A stretch of 8,193 nt of DNA from an uncultured Ruminococcus sp. (GCA_900539095.1 UQAR01000086.1:1-8193), one strand, 5' to 3'; shown: positions 1-6,335, counted from the stretch's first letter. The notes: generated by a model not told the origin, from the letters alone. Made by a program: numbers and translations.

Positions 1-613
1 TAGTTGTTGCCTTGGTGGTCTTTGCGGTGGTAGTTGTTTTCGCAGAAGTCGCCTTTGTCGCCTTAGTCTTTTTAGGTGCCTTTGAAGTCACTGTATCGCT
101 TTCAGACGTGCTCACAGGTGCGGAAGTCACGGCGGAAGAAGTTTCCGTTTCTGACTTTGACTGTGCCTGAGTTTCCTTTGTCACAATGCTCACTGATATG
201 CTAAGCTTTGAGTCAGGGGAAGTCACGCTCTGCACAGCAGTCACCGACGCAGGTTTCTGCGAAGTAAGCGTAGAAGTGACCGTCTTTTTCTTTTTAGTGG
301 TCGAGGCAGTTTCAGCAGTGGTCTTTGTTGTCTTTGCTGTTTTTACAGCTTTGACAGCCTCAGTCTGAGAATTTTTCGCCGTTTCTTTCACAGCAGATTT
401 TGTAAGCACAGTTGTAGTGATATCGCCTGTCTGCTCCGGTATCTCTTCATTAGGAACAGAAGAAACTACCTTAGCGTTTTCAGGTGGCATAACGCCGCAT
501 GGCTCGATGACATTTTTATCAAGTGCTGCAAATCCCACAGCGGACACTGTTATCACTCCGCAGGCTGAAAGCACAGCCACACAGCGTGATATCCCCGACT
601 TCAAGTAACCCAA
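1..613 (-). CDS. Secreted or membrane-anchored Thr/Lys/Ser/Ala-rich protein, N-terminal part (runs off the window)
   Basis: An open frame on the minus strand starts at TTG (613-611) and runs without a stop to base 1, giving 204 residues. I chose this start because AAGGAG (628-623) lies 9 nt upstream and a strong promoter sits just before it. The first ATG in frame (residue 42) would lose the hydrophobic segment. Residues 1-10 are polar with Lys and Arg, and residues 11-31 are hydrophobic, as in a signal peptide or N-terminal anchor. LSAC at 15-18 resembles a lipobox, but the hydrophobic stretch continues past it, so lipoprotein status is doubtful. From about residue 62 the chain is low-complexity, rich in Thr, Ser, Lys, Ala and Val, with runs such as KTAKTTKTTA and AKTTTTAKTTKATT. 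This looks like an extracellular linker or stalk. Any functional domain lies beyond base 1. I do not recognise the family and assign no function. Confidence 0.75.
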   Translation of the reverse strand, partial: MGYLKSGISRCVAVLSACGVITVSAVGFAALDKNVIEPCGVMPPENAKVVSSVPNEEIPEQTGDITTTVLTKSAVKETAKNSQTEAVKAVKTAKTTKTTAETASTTKKKKTVTSTLTSQKPASVTAVQSVTSPDSKLSISVSIVTKETQAQSKSETETSSAVTSAPVSTSESDTVTSKAPKKTKATKATSAKTTTTAKTTKATT

Positions 614-651
614 TTCTGAACGCTCCTTTCAAATGTGATAAACTACACATC

Positions 652-680
652 ATTATAATGAGTAAAGTTACAAAAGTCAA
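652..680 (-). promoter_or_regulatory. Sigma-A type promoter of the Thr-rich protein gene
   Basis: On the minus strand the -35 is TTGACT (680-675), the spacer is 17 nt, and the -10 is TATAAT (657-652). This is 11 of 12 consensus bases at optimal spacing. Transcription would start near 645, giving a leader of about 32 nt before the TTG start. Two direct copies of ATTACAA, 11 nt apart (704-698 and 693-687), lie just upstream of the -35 and may be a regulator site. Confidence 0.8.
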
Positions 681-923
681 GGGACGTTGTAATCAAATTG
701 TAATTTTCAAGCCGTTTTTTACGTTATTTGTGAACTATATATGAATATCAGGTTACAACACTTGTACATTTTTGTCGCCAAGGGCAGAAATATGGGGGCT
801 GTTTTTATCATTTTGAACAAATTTAGCAAAACTTTTATTAATAATACCGAAAAACGGACACCTGCGTTGCAAAATACCATATTTATCGCAATATCTTACA
901 TATCTATCCATAAAAACTCACAC

Positions 924-961
924 AAAAAAAGAACGCAGACACAAGCCTGCGTTCCCTTTTT
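924..961 (-). terminator. Bidirectional intrinsic terminator (second in series)
   Basis: An 8-bp perfect stem, GAACGCAG (931-938) with CTGCGTTC (947-954), encloses an 8-nt loop. On the minus strand seven T follow it (930-924). On the plus strand five T follow after two C (957-961). It would stop leftward read-through from the ferredoxin transcript before the Thr-rich protein gene. Confidence 0.75.
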
Positions 962-1095
962 GAAGTATATGAAGTATATATGGAGAAAAAAGTATATGTG
1001 TGCGATATCATCTTTGGTATTTCCCTTACCATGCTTATATAATACTCTGCCAATGTGACAGTTTTATGACAGACTGCTGAAAACTCAAACATAAT

Positions 1096-1133
1096 AAAAA
1101 AACGCCTGCCGAATGACAGACGTTTTCTTTTTT
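1096..1133 (-). terminator. Bidirectional intrinsic terminator downstream of the ferredoxin gene
   Basis: The stem pairs AAAACG (1099-1104) with CGTTTT (1121-1126) and CTG (1106-1108) with CAG (1117-1119), with one mismatch and an 8-nt loop. On the minus strand a run of seven T ends at 1096. On the plus strand TTTTCTTTTTT follows. It lies 12 bp past the ferredoxin stop codon and is the natural 3' end of that transcript. Confidence 0.75.
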
Positions 1134-1144
1134 AATAAGTAAAA

Positions 1145-1315
1145 TTACTCAGCCTGAGGTGCTCCTACAGGGCAAGTACCTGCACAAGAACCGCAGTCGA
1201 TGCACTCGTCAGCGTTAATAACACACTTACCGTCAGCCTCGGAGATAGCTCCTACTGGACAGGCATCCATGCAAGCACCGCAACCGATGCACTCATCACT
1301 AATCTTATAAGCCAT
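1145..1315 (-). CDS. 2[4Fe-4S] clostridial-type ferredoxin, 56 residues
   Basis: This is a small cytoplasmic electron carrier. It contains two complete CxxCxxCxxxCP motifs: Cys 9, 12, 15, 19 and Cys 38, 41, 44, 48, each set ending in CPVGA. These are the ligand patterns of bacterial 2[4Fe-4S] ferredoxins, whose usual length is about 55 residues. A ninth cysteine (Cys31) lies between the motifs. The ATG start is preceded by AAGGAGGT (1331-1324) at 8 nt, and the stop is TAA at 1147-1145. The gene has its own promoter and terminator, so it is probably a highly expressed single-gene unit. It lies 155 bp beyond the ACT-domain gene in the same direction. It is a plausible electron partner for IorAB, but ferredoxins serve many enzymes and that pairing is inference. 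Confidence 0.95.
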   Translation of the reverse strand: MAYKISDECIGCGACMDACPVGAISEADGKCVINADECIDCGSCAGTCPVGAPQAE

Positions 1316-1360
1316 TTTCACAGACCTCCTTGTATAAATTCTACAAGTATCATATCAAAT

Positions 1361-1389
1361 ACTATACTTATATAATAACACATTTTCAA
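1361..1389 (-). promoter_or_regulatory. Sigma-A type promoter of the ferredoxin gene
   Basis: On the minus strand the -35 is TTGAAA (1389-1384), the spacer is 17 nt, and the -10 is TATAGT (1366-1361). Each hexamer is one base from consensus. The predicted start near 1354 gives a leader of about 39 nt carrying the AAGGAGGT site. An overlapping TTGATT/TATTAT pair a few bases upstream is a weaker alternative. Confidence 0.7.
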
Positions 1390-1470
1390 AAAAAATCAAG
1401 AGGTTTTCGGCATTTCATAAAAATTTCACATAGATTTTAAGTGGTTTTTCGGTTAGTATTCACTAATCGA

Positions 1471-1905
1471 CTAGATATTTGCCAATTCCTGCTGTGAGAT
1501 AAGTGCGAAACCTGCGTCAGTCAGTGCCTCCTGAGCGGCTGTAACGTTCTCAACTCTGAGAATAAGGTAAGCTGTGTTCTCCTTTGTGTTGATGAACGCA
1601 GAATACATATACTCAACGCTGATGTTGTCGTTGTAAAGAGCCTTCATTGCCTCAGCAAGTCCGCCTGGACGGTCGTTTATCTCCACTGCAAGCACCTGAG
1701 TGGAGGTAACGGAAAAGCCCTCTTCCTTCAAAGCCGAAACAGCCTTGTCGAAATCGTCAACGATAAGTCTGAGGATACCGAAATCCTTTGTGTCAGCAAG
1801 GGACATTGCACGGATATTCACGTCATTATCCCCAAGTATTTTTGTAACGGCAGACAATCTGCCAGGTCTGTTTTCAATAAAAACCGAAAGCTGTTTTACT
1901 GTCAT
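1471..1905 (-). CDS. Tandem ACT-domain protein, probable amino acid-binding regulator
   Basis: The 144-residue protein consists of two ACT domains and little else. Domain 1 spans about residues 3-68 and has the turn motif RPGRL at 13-17. Domain 2 spans about 71-141 and has RPGGL at 79-83. ACT domains bind amino acids at domain interfaces and usually control linked enzymes allosterically. No catalytic domain is visible. The ATG is preceded by AGGGGGT at 6 nt, and the gene begins 21 bp after paaK, so the two are almost certainly co-transcribed. Stand-alone double-ACT proteins next to phenylacetate-CoA ligase and indolepyruvate oxidoreductase genes are a familiar arrangement in anaerobes. I infer that it senses an aromatic amino acid and modulates PaaK or IorAB, but the ligand and target are not readable from sequence. 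No strong terminator follows its TAG stop. Confidence 0.9.
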   Translation of the reverse strand: MTVKQLSVFIENRPGRLSAVTKILGDNDVNIRAMSLADTKDFGILRLIVDDFDKAVSALKEEGFSVTSTQVLAVEINDRPGGLAEAMKALYNDNISVEYMYSAFINTKENTAYLILRVENVTAAQEALTDAGFALISQQELANI

Positions 1906-1926
1906 AAAATTACCCCCTGTCTTTTA

Positions 1927-3234
1927 TCAGACAAGCTTTCTCTTGTCGATAATTCTAACTGCCTTGCCCTCTGAACGTGGAATGCTCTTAGGCTCTACAA
2001 GTCTTATCTTTGCCTTGATGCCAAGGATATTATGGATATCGTTGGATATCTTCTTCTCAATCTCCTCGATAGACTTGACAGTGTCAGAGAACATATCGTC
2101 ATTAAGTTCAACTCTTATCTCGAATGTATCAGCGTTGTTCACTCTGTCAACGATTATCTGATAGTTAGGGCTTGCCTTTGATATCTTGAGAAGTACAGAC
2201 TCTATCTGTGACGGGAACACATTTACGCCCTTGATGATAAGCATATCGTCACTTCTGCCCATTGGCTTGCACATTTTAACAAGTGTTCTGCCGCATGAGC
2301 ACTTCTCTCTTGTAAGGATACAAATATCTCTTGTTCTGTATCTCAGCAGAGGGAAAGCCTCTTTTGTGATACTTGTGAAAACAAGTTCGCCCTTTGAACC
2401 CTCAGGGAGAACCTCGCCTGTGTCAGGGTCGATTATCTCAGCAATAAAGTTATCCTCGTTGATGTGCATACCTGTCTGCTCTTCACACTCGAAAGCTACG
2501 CCTGGACCGCTGGTTTCTGTCAGACCATAGATATCGTAAGCCTTGATACCAAGGAGCTTTTCTATCTCGTGACGCATTTCCTCTGTCCAAGGTTCTGCAC
2601 CGAAGATACCTGCTTTGAGTTTCAGCTCTTCAGGCTTGATACCCATTTCCTTTACAGTTTCGCCAATATATGCGGCATATGACGGAGTACAGCAAAGGAT
2701 AGTCGAACCAAGGTCCTGCATGAACTGTATCTGTCTTTCTGTGTTGCCTGATGACATTGGCAGTGTCAGACAGCCTACCTTATGAGAACCGCCGTTAAGA
2801 CCTGCACCGCCTGTGAAAAGTCCATAGCCGTATGCAATGTGGCAGACATCGTCCTTTGTTCCGCCTGCTGCAACTATAGCTCTTGCACAGCAGTCGTCCC
2901 ACAGGTCGATATCATGCTGAGTGTAGAAAGCCACAACACGCTTGCCTGTTGTTCCGCTTGTGGAATGTATCCTGACACACTCTGAAAGCGGCTTTGCAAG
3001 CAGACCATAAGGATAAGCCTCACGCAGATCAGCCTTTGAAAGGAACGGCAGCTTGTGCAGATCCTCAATGCCGTGGATATCCTCAGGTGTCACGCCCTTT
3101 TCTTCCATAAGCTTTTTGTAGTATGGCACATTGTCCCAGACGTGCTTGACCTGCTTAACAAGTCTTTCGCTCTGGAGCTTTTTCATGTCCTCGTGTGCCA
3201 TGCACTCGATCTCTTCGTTCCAATATTTTCCCAT
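1927..3234 (-). CDS. paaK: Phenylacetate-CoA ligase (AMP-forming aryl acid-CoA ligase)
   Basis: This cytoplasmic enzyme joins arylacetate (phenylacetate, possibly indoleacetate or 4-hydroxyphenylacetate) to CoA using ATP, forming AMP and pyrophosphate. The 435-residue length fits PaaK. With the ATG at 3234 as residue 1, the ATP-binding loop STSGTTGK is at 91-98, YGLTE at 236-240, the RTRD adenylate-forming motif at 300-303, CSCGRT at 312-317, and GRSDDMLIIKG at 326-336. The C-terminal PRSEGKAVRI segment carries the catalytic Lys at about 424. I chose this start because AGGAGGT (3249-3243) lies 8 nt before it. An ATG 12 codons upstream would place that site inside the gene. It is followed after 21 bp by the ACT gene and preceded by a 162-bp gap. 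With IorAB it links arylacetate to arylpyruvate. Substrate preference cannot be read with certainty. Confidence 0.95.
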   Translation of the reverse strand: MGKYWNEEIECMAHEDMKKLQSERLVKQVKHVWDNVPYYKKLMEEKGVTPEDIHGIEDLHKLPFLSKADLREAYPYGLLAKPLSECVRIHSTSGTTGKRVVAFYTQHDIDLWDDCCARAIVAAGGTKDDVCHIAYGYGLFTGGAGLNGGSHKVGCLTLPMSSGNTERQIQFMQDLGSTILCCTPSYAAYIGETVKEMGIKPEELKLKAGIFGAEPWTEEMRHEIEKLLGIKAYDIYGLTETSGPGVAFECEEQTGMHINEDNFIAEIIDPDTGEVLPEGSKGELVFTSITKEAFPLLRYRTRDICILTREKCSCGRTLVKMCKPMGRSDDMLIIKGVNVFPSQIESVLLKISKASPNYQIIVDRVNNADTFEIRVELNDDMFSDTVKSIEEIEKKISNDIHNILGIKAKIRLVEPKSIPRSEGKAVRIIDKRKLV

Positions 3235-3328
3235 TGGAACACACCTCCTGTTTTCATGATTTTCGGTCATATAACACGGGTATCAACTTGGTGCCAGTCC
3301 GTCAAAAAAACTACCTGTCAAAAGGCGT

Positions 3329-3350
3329 GCGAAAACCGTTCGCCCCTACA
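3329..3350. repeat. GCGAA-TTCGC hairpin with TGTAGGGGCGAA-like edge, probable dispersed intergenic repeat
   Basis: GCGAA (3329-3333) pairs with TTCGC (3339-3343) around a 5-nt loop. Read on the minus strand the segment begins TGTAGGGGCGAA, which resembles short hairpin repeats I associate with intergenic regions of Clostridia genomes. That resemblance is from memory, not a search. An alternative pairing, GGCG with CGCC followed by TTTT, would make a weak minus-strand terminator between the HD gene and paaK. Confidence 0.4.
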
Positions 3351-3362
3351 CAGAAACACCGC

Positions 3363-3391
3363 ATTATAATTGTTCCTCAACGTACTTGCAC
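3363..3391 (-). promoter_or_regulatory. Candidate internal promoter for paaK and the ACT gene
   Basis: On the minus strand a perfect TATAAT (3368-3363) lies 17 nt after GTGCAA (3391-3386), a weak -35 with three of six consensus bases. It sits in the 162-bp gap after the HD gene. The leader to the paaK start would be about 120 nt and include the hairpin at 3329-3343. The gap itself suggests paaK is not driven only from the iorA promoter. Confidence 0.35.
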
Positions 3392-3396
3392 TTGTA

Positions 3397-3894
3397 TCAT
3401 ACGCCGTACATATCTTCAAGCATTTTTATGCCAGTCTTCGTTTTGAACACCTTATCCCGAAAGCTTTTTATGCTCTCTTTGGACAGACCGTCCTCATAAG
3501 CGTTCACAAGAAAATCAGCCTCTAAAAGTATCTGCCAGTCAAGCCCCTCAACGCCATCATAGGTGTGGTGATGTGCGATAAGAAAGCACACCCTTTCTAT
3601 GATATCCTCGTCAAAGTCAAGCTCTCTGAGCATTTTTTGTGCAGGCTCAGGGCCTAGCTGCTCCTGCAATTTGCCTCCGCAGTGACCCTTGCCGTATCTC
3701 TCCTCCGCAGACTTTATGCCGATATCATGCACCACCGACGCAACATCAAGACAATACATAGTGCGGATATCAAGTCCCTCTGCCCTGCCGATAACACGGG
3801 CAAAGGTATGCACCTTTATAAAGTGCTGTATACGTTTCGGGTCGCCAGCGAAAAACTCGGTCATTTTTATGATAAGACCGCTTATCTCGTCCAT
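3397..3894 (-). CDS. HD-domain metal-dependent phosphohydrolase family protein
   Basis: This 165-residue cytoplasmic protein is a single HD domain. Visible metal-site residues are His29 (VHTFA), His56-Asp57 (VVHDIG), the His108-110 cluster in IAHHHTY, and Asp127 (LLEADFL), in the usual H...HD...H...D order. HD proteins hydrolyse phosphate mono- or diesters, often on nucleotides, but the substrate here is unknown. The ATG shares one base with the iorB TAA stop, with AGAGGT 6 nt upstream, so translation is probably coupled to iorB. That tight linkage suggests a job connected to IorAB, for example turnover of a nucleotide, cofactor or CoA-type by-product, but this is inference. A candidate internal promoter and a weak hairpin separate it from paaK. 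Confidence 0.88.
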   Translation of the reverse strand: MDEISGLIIKMTEFFAGDPKRIQHFIKVHTFARVIGRAEGLDIRTMYCLDVASVVHDIGIKSAEERYGKGHCGGKLQEQLGPEPAQKMLRELDFDEDIIERVCFLIAHHHTYDGVEGLDWQILLEADFLVNAYEDGLSKESIKSFRDKVFKTKTGIKMLEDMYGV

Positions 3895-4469
3895 TATTTT
3901 ACCTCTCTGCCGAGAGCAAACGCCTTCTTGTTCAGTTCAAGGAACTTTGCAGGAACGCACTGCTCAAGAGCCTTCTGCCATACGTCCTCGTCAAAATTCA
4001 TCTTAGTTGAAACAACGCCCATGAGCACAACGTTCGACGCCTTTGCAGTGCCTGCCTGCTCAGCGAGTGCCAGTGCGTCAACAGCAATAACGTCTACGCC
4101 CTCTGCCTTGAGCTTACCGATGATATCCTCAGGATAAACAGCTGCACCTGTTATAACAGGCATTGGGTCTATCTGCTGAGTGGAAGTGATGATATGTCCT
4201 CCCTTTTTGAGATATGAAACATATCTTGCTGCCTCAAGCTGCTCAAAGCTGATTATGATATCTGCCTCGCCTTTTTCAACTACAGGCGAGCATACCTCGC
4301 TGCCATATTTAACGTATGTAACAACTGAACCGCCACGCTGGCTCATGCCGTGCACCTCGCTGACCTTTACATCAAAGCCCTGTGAAAGGAGCACATTTCC
4401 TATTATTCTTGACGCAAGCAGTGAACCCTGTCCGCCTACGCCCACTATCATTATTGATTTAGTTTCCAT
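3894..4469 (-). CDS. iorB: Indolepyruvate:ferredoxin oxidoreductase, beta (gamma-type) subunit
   Basis: This is the small subunit of the cytoplasmic, oxygen-sensitive enzyme that converts arylpyruvates (indolepyruvate, phenylpyruvate, 4-hydroxyphenylpyruvate) plus CoA to arylacetyl-CoA and CO2 while reducing ferredoxin. The reaction is reversible. The 191 residues match the 2-oxoacid:acceptor oxidoreductase gamma domain family. The N-terminal GVGGQG at 10-15 and EVHGMSQRGG at 38-47 are its hallmark motifs. The ATG is preceded by GAGGT (4481-4477) at 7 nt. It starts 28 bp after iorA and overlaps the HD gene by one base, so all three form one transcript. Nothing looks truncated. Confidence 0.95.
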   Translation of the reverse strand: METKSIMIVGVGGQGSLLASRIIGNVLLSQGFDVKVSEVHGMSQRGGSVVTYVKYGSEVCSPVVEKGEADIIISFEQLEAARYVSYLKKGGHIITSTQQIDPMPVITGAAVYPEDIIGKLKAEGVDVIAVDALALAEQAGTAKASNVVLMGVVSTKMNFDEDVWQKALEQCVPAKFLELNKKAFALGREVK

Positions 4470-4497
4470 TATTTACACCTCAAAATATATGTTATCA

Positions 4498-6225
4498 TTA
4501 ATCGCATATCGCACCGAGCTTACACATTTCCTTGCATATGCCGCAGCCTACGCACTGTGTATGGTCGATAATGCACTTGCCGTCATGGATAGAGATAGCA
4601 GGACAGCCTATTTTAAGACACTGCTTACAGCCAACGCACTTATCCTTATTTACCTTGAGAGGAGGATTGTGCTTTACATATTTGAGCAATGCACAAGGAC
4701 GTCTTGAAATAATAACGCTTGGCTCTTCCTTAGCAAGTTCTTCCTTGATAACAGCCTCAGTTTCAGCCATATGGTATGGGTCAACGACTCTTACGCTCTT
4801 GATACCAAGTGAATGGCAGAGCATTTCAAGGTCAACGGCATAAGCAGGGTCGCCCTTGAGGTTTTTACCAGTTGTAGGGTTCTGCTGATGACCGGTCATA
4901 CCTGTGATAGAATTATCGAGAATGATAACAGTTGAATTTGTTGAGTTATAAGCTACGTTTACAAGACCTGTCATACCGCTGTGCATGAAAGTTGAATCGC
5001 CGATAACGGCAACAGACTTCTTCTCAGCCTCTGCACCTCTTGCCTTGTTAAATCCGTGAAGTCCGCTGATAGACGCACCCATACAGATAGTTGAATCCAT
5101 AGCACAAAGCGGAGCTGTTGCACCGAGGGTATAGCAGCCGATATCGCCTGATACCATAACGCCCAGCTTATGCAGGCAATAGAACAGACCTCTGTGAGGA
5201 CATCCCGGACACATTACAGGAGGTCTTACAGGCACATTATCCTCAAATGTAAGATACTCAGGCTTTTTGCCGAGAATCTTTTCAGCAACGATAGTCTGTG
5301 ATATCTCGCCCATAAGGCTGAACAGTTCCTTGCCGATAACGTTCACGCCGTTCTTCTTGCAGTGTGTTTCGATAACATCGTCAAGTTCTTCGACAACATA
5401 CACCTTTTCGCACTTTGCGGCAAAGTCTTTAATTATCTGAACAGGCATCGGGTTTACGATACCGAGTTTAAGATATGACGCCTTGTCGCCCAAAGCCTCT
5501 TTAGCATACTGATATGAGATACCGCTTGTGATAACACCTATCTTAGTATCGTTCATCTCTACCTTATTGAGCGGTGAAGTTTCGGCATAATCAGCGATAG
5601 CCTTCATTCTTGCCTCAACAACAGGGTGACGTCGGATAGCGTTACCAGGCATCATAACATATTTCTGGATATTCTTTTCGTATGGGATATTCTCTCTTTC
5701 TTCTCTCTCGCAAAGCTCAACAGCTGACTGAGAGTGGGAAACCCTTGTGGAAAGTCTTACGATAACAGGAACGTCGAACTTCTCAGAAAGCTCAAAAGCT
5801 GCCTTAGCAAATTCCTTGCACTCGCCTGAATCGGAAGGCTCTATCATCATTGTCTTGGAGGCAATAGCGTGATGACGTGAATCCTGCTCGTTCTGTGAAG
5901 AGTGCATACCAGGGTCGTCAGCGACAGCTATTACCATGCCTGCGGTTACGCCGGTGTAGCCGGCTGTGTAAAGAGGGTCAGCGGCAACGTTAAGACCAAC
6001 GTGTTTCATTCCGCAGAAACTTCTCGCTCCACCGATAGACGCTCCCAGTGCGACCTCCATAGCTACCTTTTCGTTAGGTGCCCATTCTGCATATACCTCG
6101 TCATACTTTGCAACAGCCTCTGTTATCTCAGTTGAAGGAGTACCCGGATAGGAAGATACTACCTTACAGCCTGCCTCATACAGACCTCTTGCAAACGCCT
6201 CGTTTCCAAGCATAAGTGTTTTCAT
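4498..6225 (-). CDS. iorA: Indolepyruvate:ferredoxin oxidoreductase, alpha subunit
   Basis: This is the catalytic large subunit, using thiamine diphosphate and iron-sulfur clusters. The chosen ATG gives 575 residues, within the usual range for the family. An N-terminal pyrimidine-binding domain contains SYPGTPSTE at 25-33. The linker to the C-terminal TPP domain holds CPGCPHRG at 339-346. The TPP/Mg motif begins GDSTFMHSG at 409-417 and reaches ILDN near 438, followed by TGHQQNP at 444-450. The C-terminus carries two [4Fe-4S] motifs: Cys 530, 533, 536, 541 (CxxCxxCxxxxCP) and Cys 558, 561, 564, 568. The start at 6225 is preceded by AAGGA at 12 nt. A longer frame from 6285 would translate through the leader hairpin and lacks a ribosome site. 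It is the first gene of the operon, with its own promoter. Confidence 0.96.
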   Translation of the reverse strand: MKTLMLGNEAFARGLYEAGCKVVSSYPGTPSTEITEAVAKYDEVYAEWAPNEKVAMEVALGASIGGARSFCGMKHVGLNVAADPLYTAGYTGVTAGMVIAVADDPGMHSSQNEQDSRHHAIASKTMMIEPSDSGECKEFAKAAFELSEKFDVPVIVRLSTRVSHSQSAVELCEREERENIPYEKNIQKYVMMPGNAIRRHPVVEARMKAIADYAETSPLNKVEMNDTKIGVITSGISYQYAKEALGDKASYLKLGIVNPMPVQIIKDFAAKCEKVYVVEELDDVIETHCKKNGVNVIGKELFSLMGEISQTIVAEKILGKKPEYLTFEDNVPVRPPVMCPGCPHRGLFYCLHKLGVMVSGDIGCYTLGATAPLCAMDSTICMGASISGLHGFNKARGAEAEKKSVAVIGDSTFMHSGMTGLVNVAYNSTNSTVIILDNSITGMTGHQQNPTTGKNLKGDPAYAVDLEMLCHSLGIKSVRVVDPYHMAETEAVIKEELAKEEPSVIISRRPCALLKYVKHNPPLKVNKDKCVGCKQCLKIGCPAISIHDGKCIIDHTQCVGCGICKEMCKLGAICD

Positions 6226-6249
6226 ACAATAAATCTTTCCTTTCACTGC

Positions 6250-6273
6250 ACCGACCTGTTTTTCAGGCTCGGT
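6250..6273 (-). promoter_or_regulatory. Stem-loop in the iorA leader
   Basis: ACCGA (6250-6254) pairs with TCGGT (6269-6273), and CCTG (6255-6258) pairs with CAGG (6264-6267), with a one-base bulge and a 5-nt loop. No T-run follows on the minus strand, so it is not an intrinsic terminator. It lies in the 5' leader, 7 bp upstream of the iorA ribosome site, and could affect transcript stability or translation. No known riboswitch class is recognised. Confidence 0.45.
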
Positions 6274-6306
6274 AAAAATAAACAATAATCAAAATACATA
6301 CAAATA

Positions 6307-6335
6307 ATTATACCACAAATATCACCAAATTGCAA
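6307..6335 (-). promoter_or_regulatory. Sigma-A type promoter of the iorA operon
   Basis: On the minus strand the -35 is TTGCAA (6335-6330), the spacer is 17 nt, and the -10 is a perfect TATAAT (6312-6307) preceded by TGG, which forms an extended -10. The predicted start near 6300 gives a leader of about 75 nt that contains the stem-loop at 6250-6273. Confidence 0.75.

Larger units (their letters stand above)
614..1144. other. Non-coding interval between the Thr-rich protein gene and the ferredoxin gene
   Basis: I see no convincing gene in this 531-bp AT-rich interval. Frames of 62 to 105 codons exist on both strands but lack a ribosome binding site and have low-complexity, unfamiliar translations. 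The interval holds the promoter at 652-680, a TACAA-CAC-TTGTA inverted repeat at 754-766, two terminator hairpins (924-961 and 1096-1133), and a plus-strand promoter-like pair, TTGGTA at 1014-1019 and TATAAT at 1038-1043. Confidence 0.6.

Noticed and set aside
741..1058. A 105-codon plus-strand frame in the left intergenic region
   Set aside because: It has no ribosome binding site, overlaps a terminator hairpin and promoter-like elements, and translates to an unfamiliar low-complexity sequence.
904..1092. A 62-codon minus-strand frame between the two terminators
   Set aside because: It reads through a terminator hairpin, has no ribosome site at its ATG, and looks like random AT-rich translation.
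1453..1466. Terminator after the ACT gene (TTAGT-ATTC-ACTAA)
   Set aside because: The stem is only 5 bp and no T-run follows on the minus strand, so read-through into the ferredoxin gene is possible.
1700..2161. A 153-codon plus-strand frame opposite the ACT and paaK genes
   Set aside because: It is the antisense shadow of two clearly identified genes and has no ribosome site or recognisable domain.
3235..3270. A longer paaK with 12 more N-terminal residues
   Set aside because: The strong AGGAGGT site would fall inside the coding region, and it is ideally placed for the ATG at 3234.
6226..6285. A longer iorA with 20 more N-terminal residues
   Set aside because: The extension reads through the leader stem-loop and lacks a ribosome site. 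The family's conserved N-terminus begins near MKTLMLGNEA.
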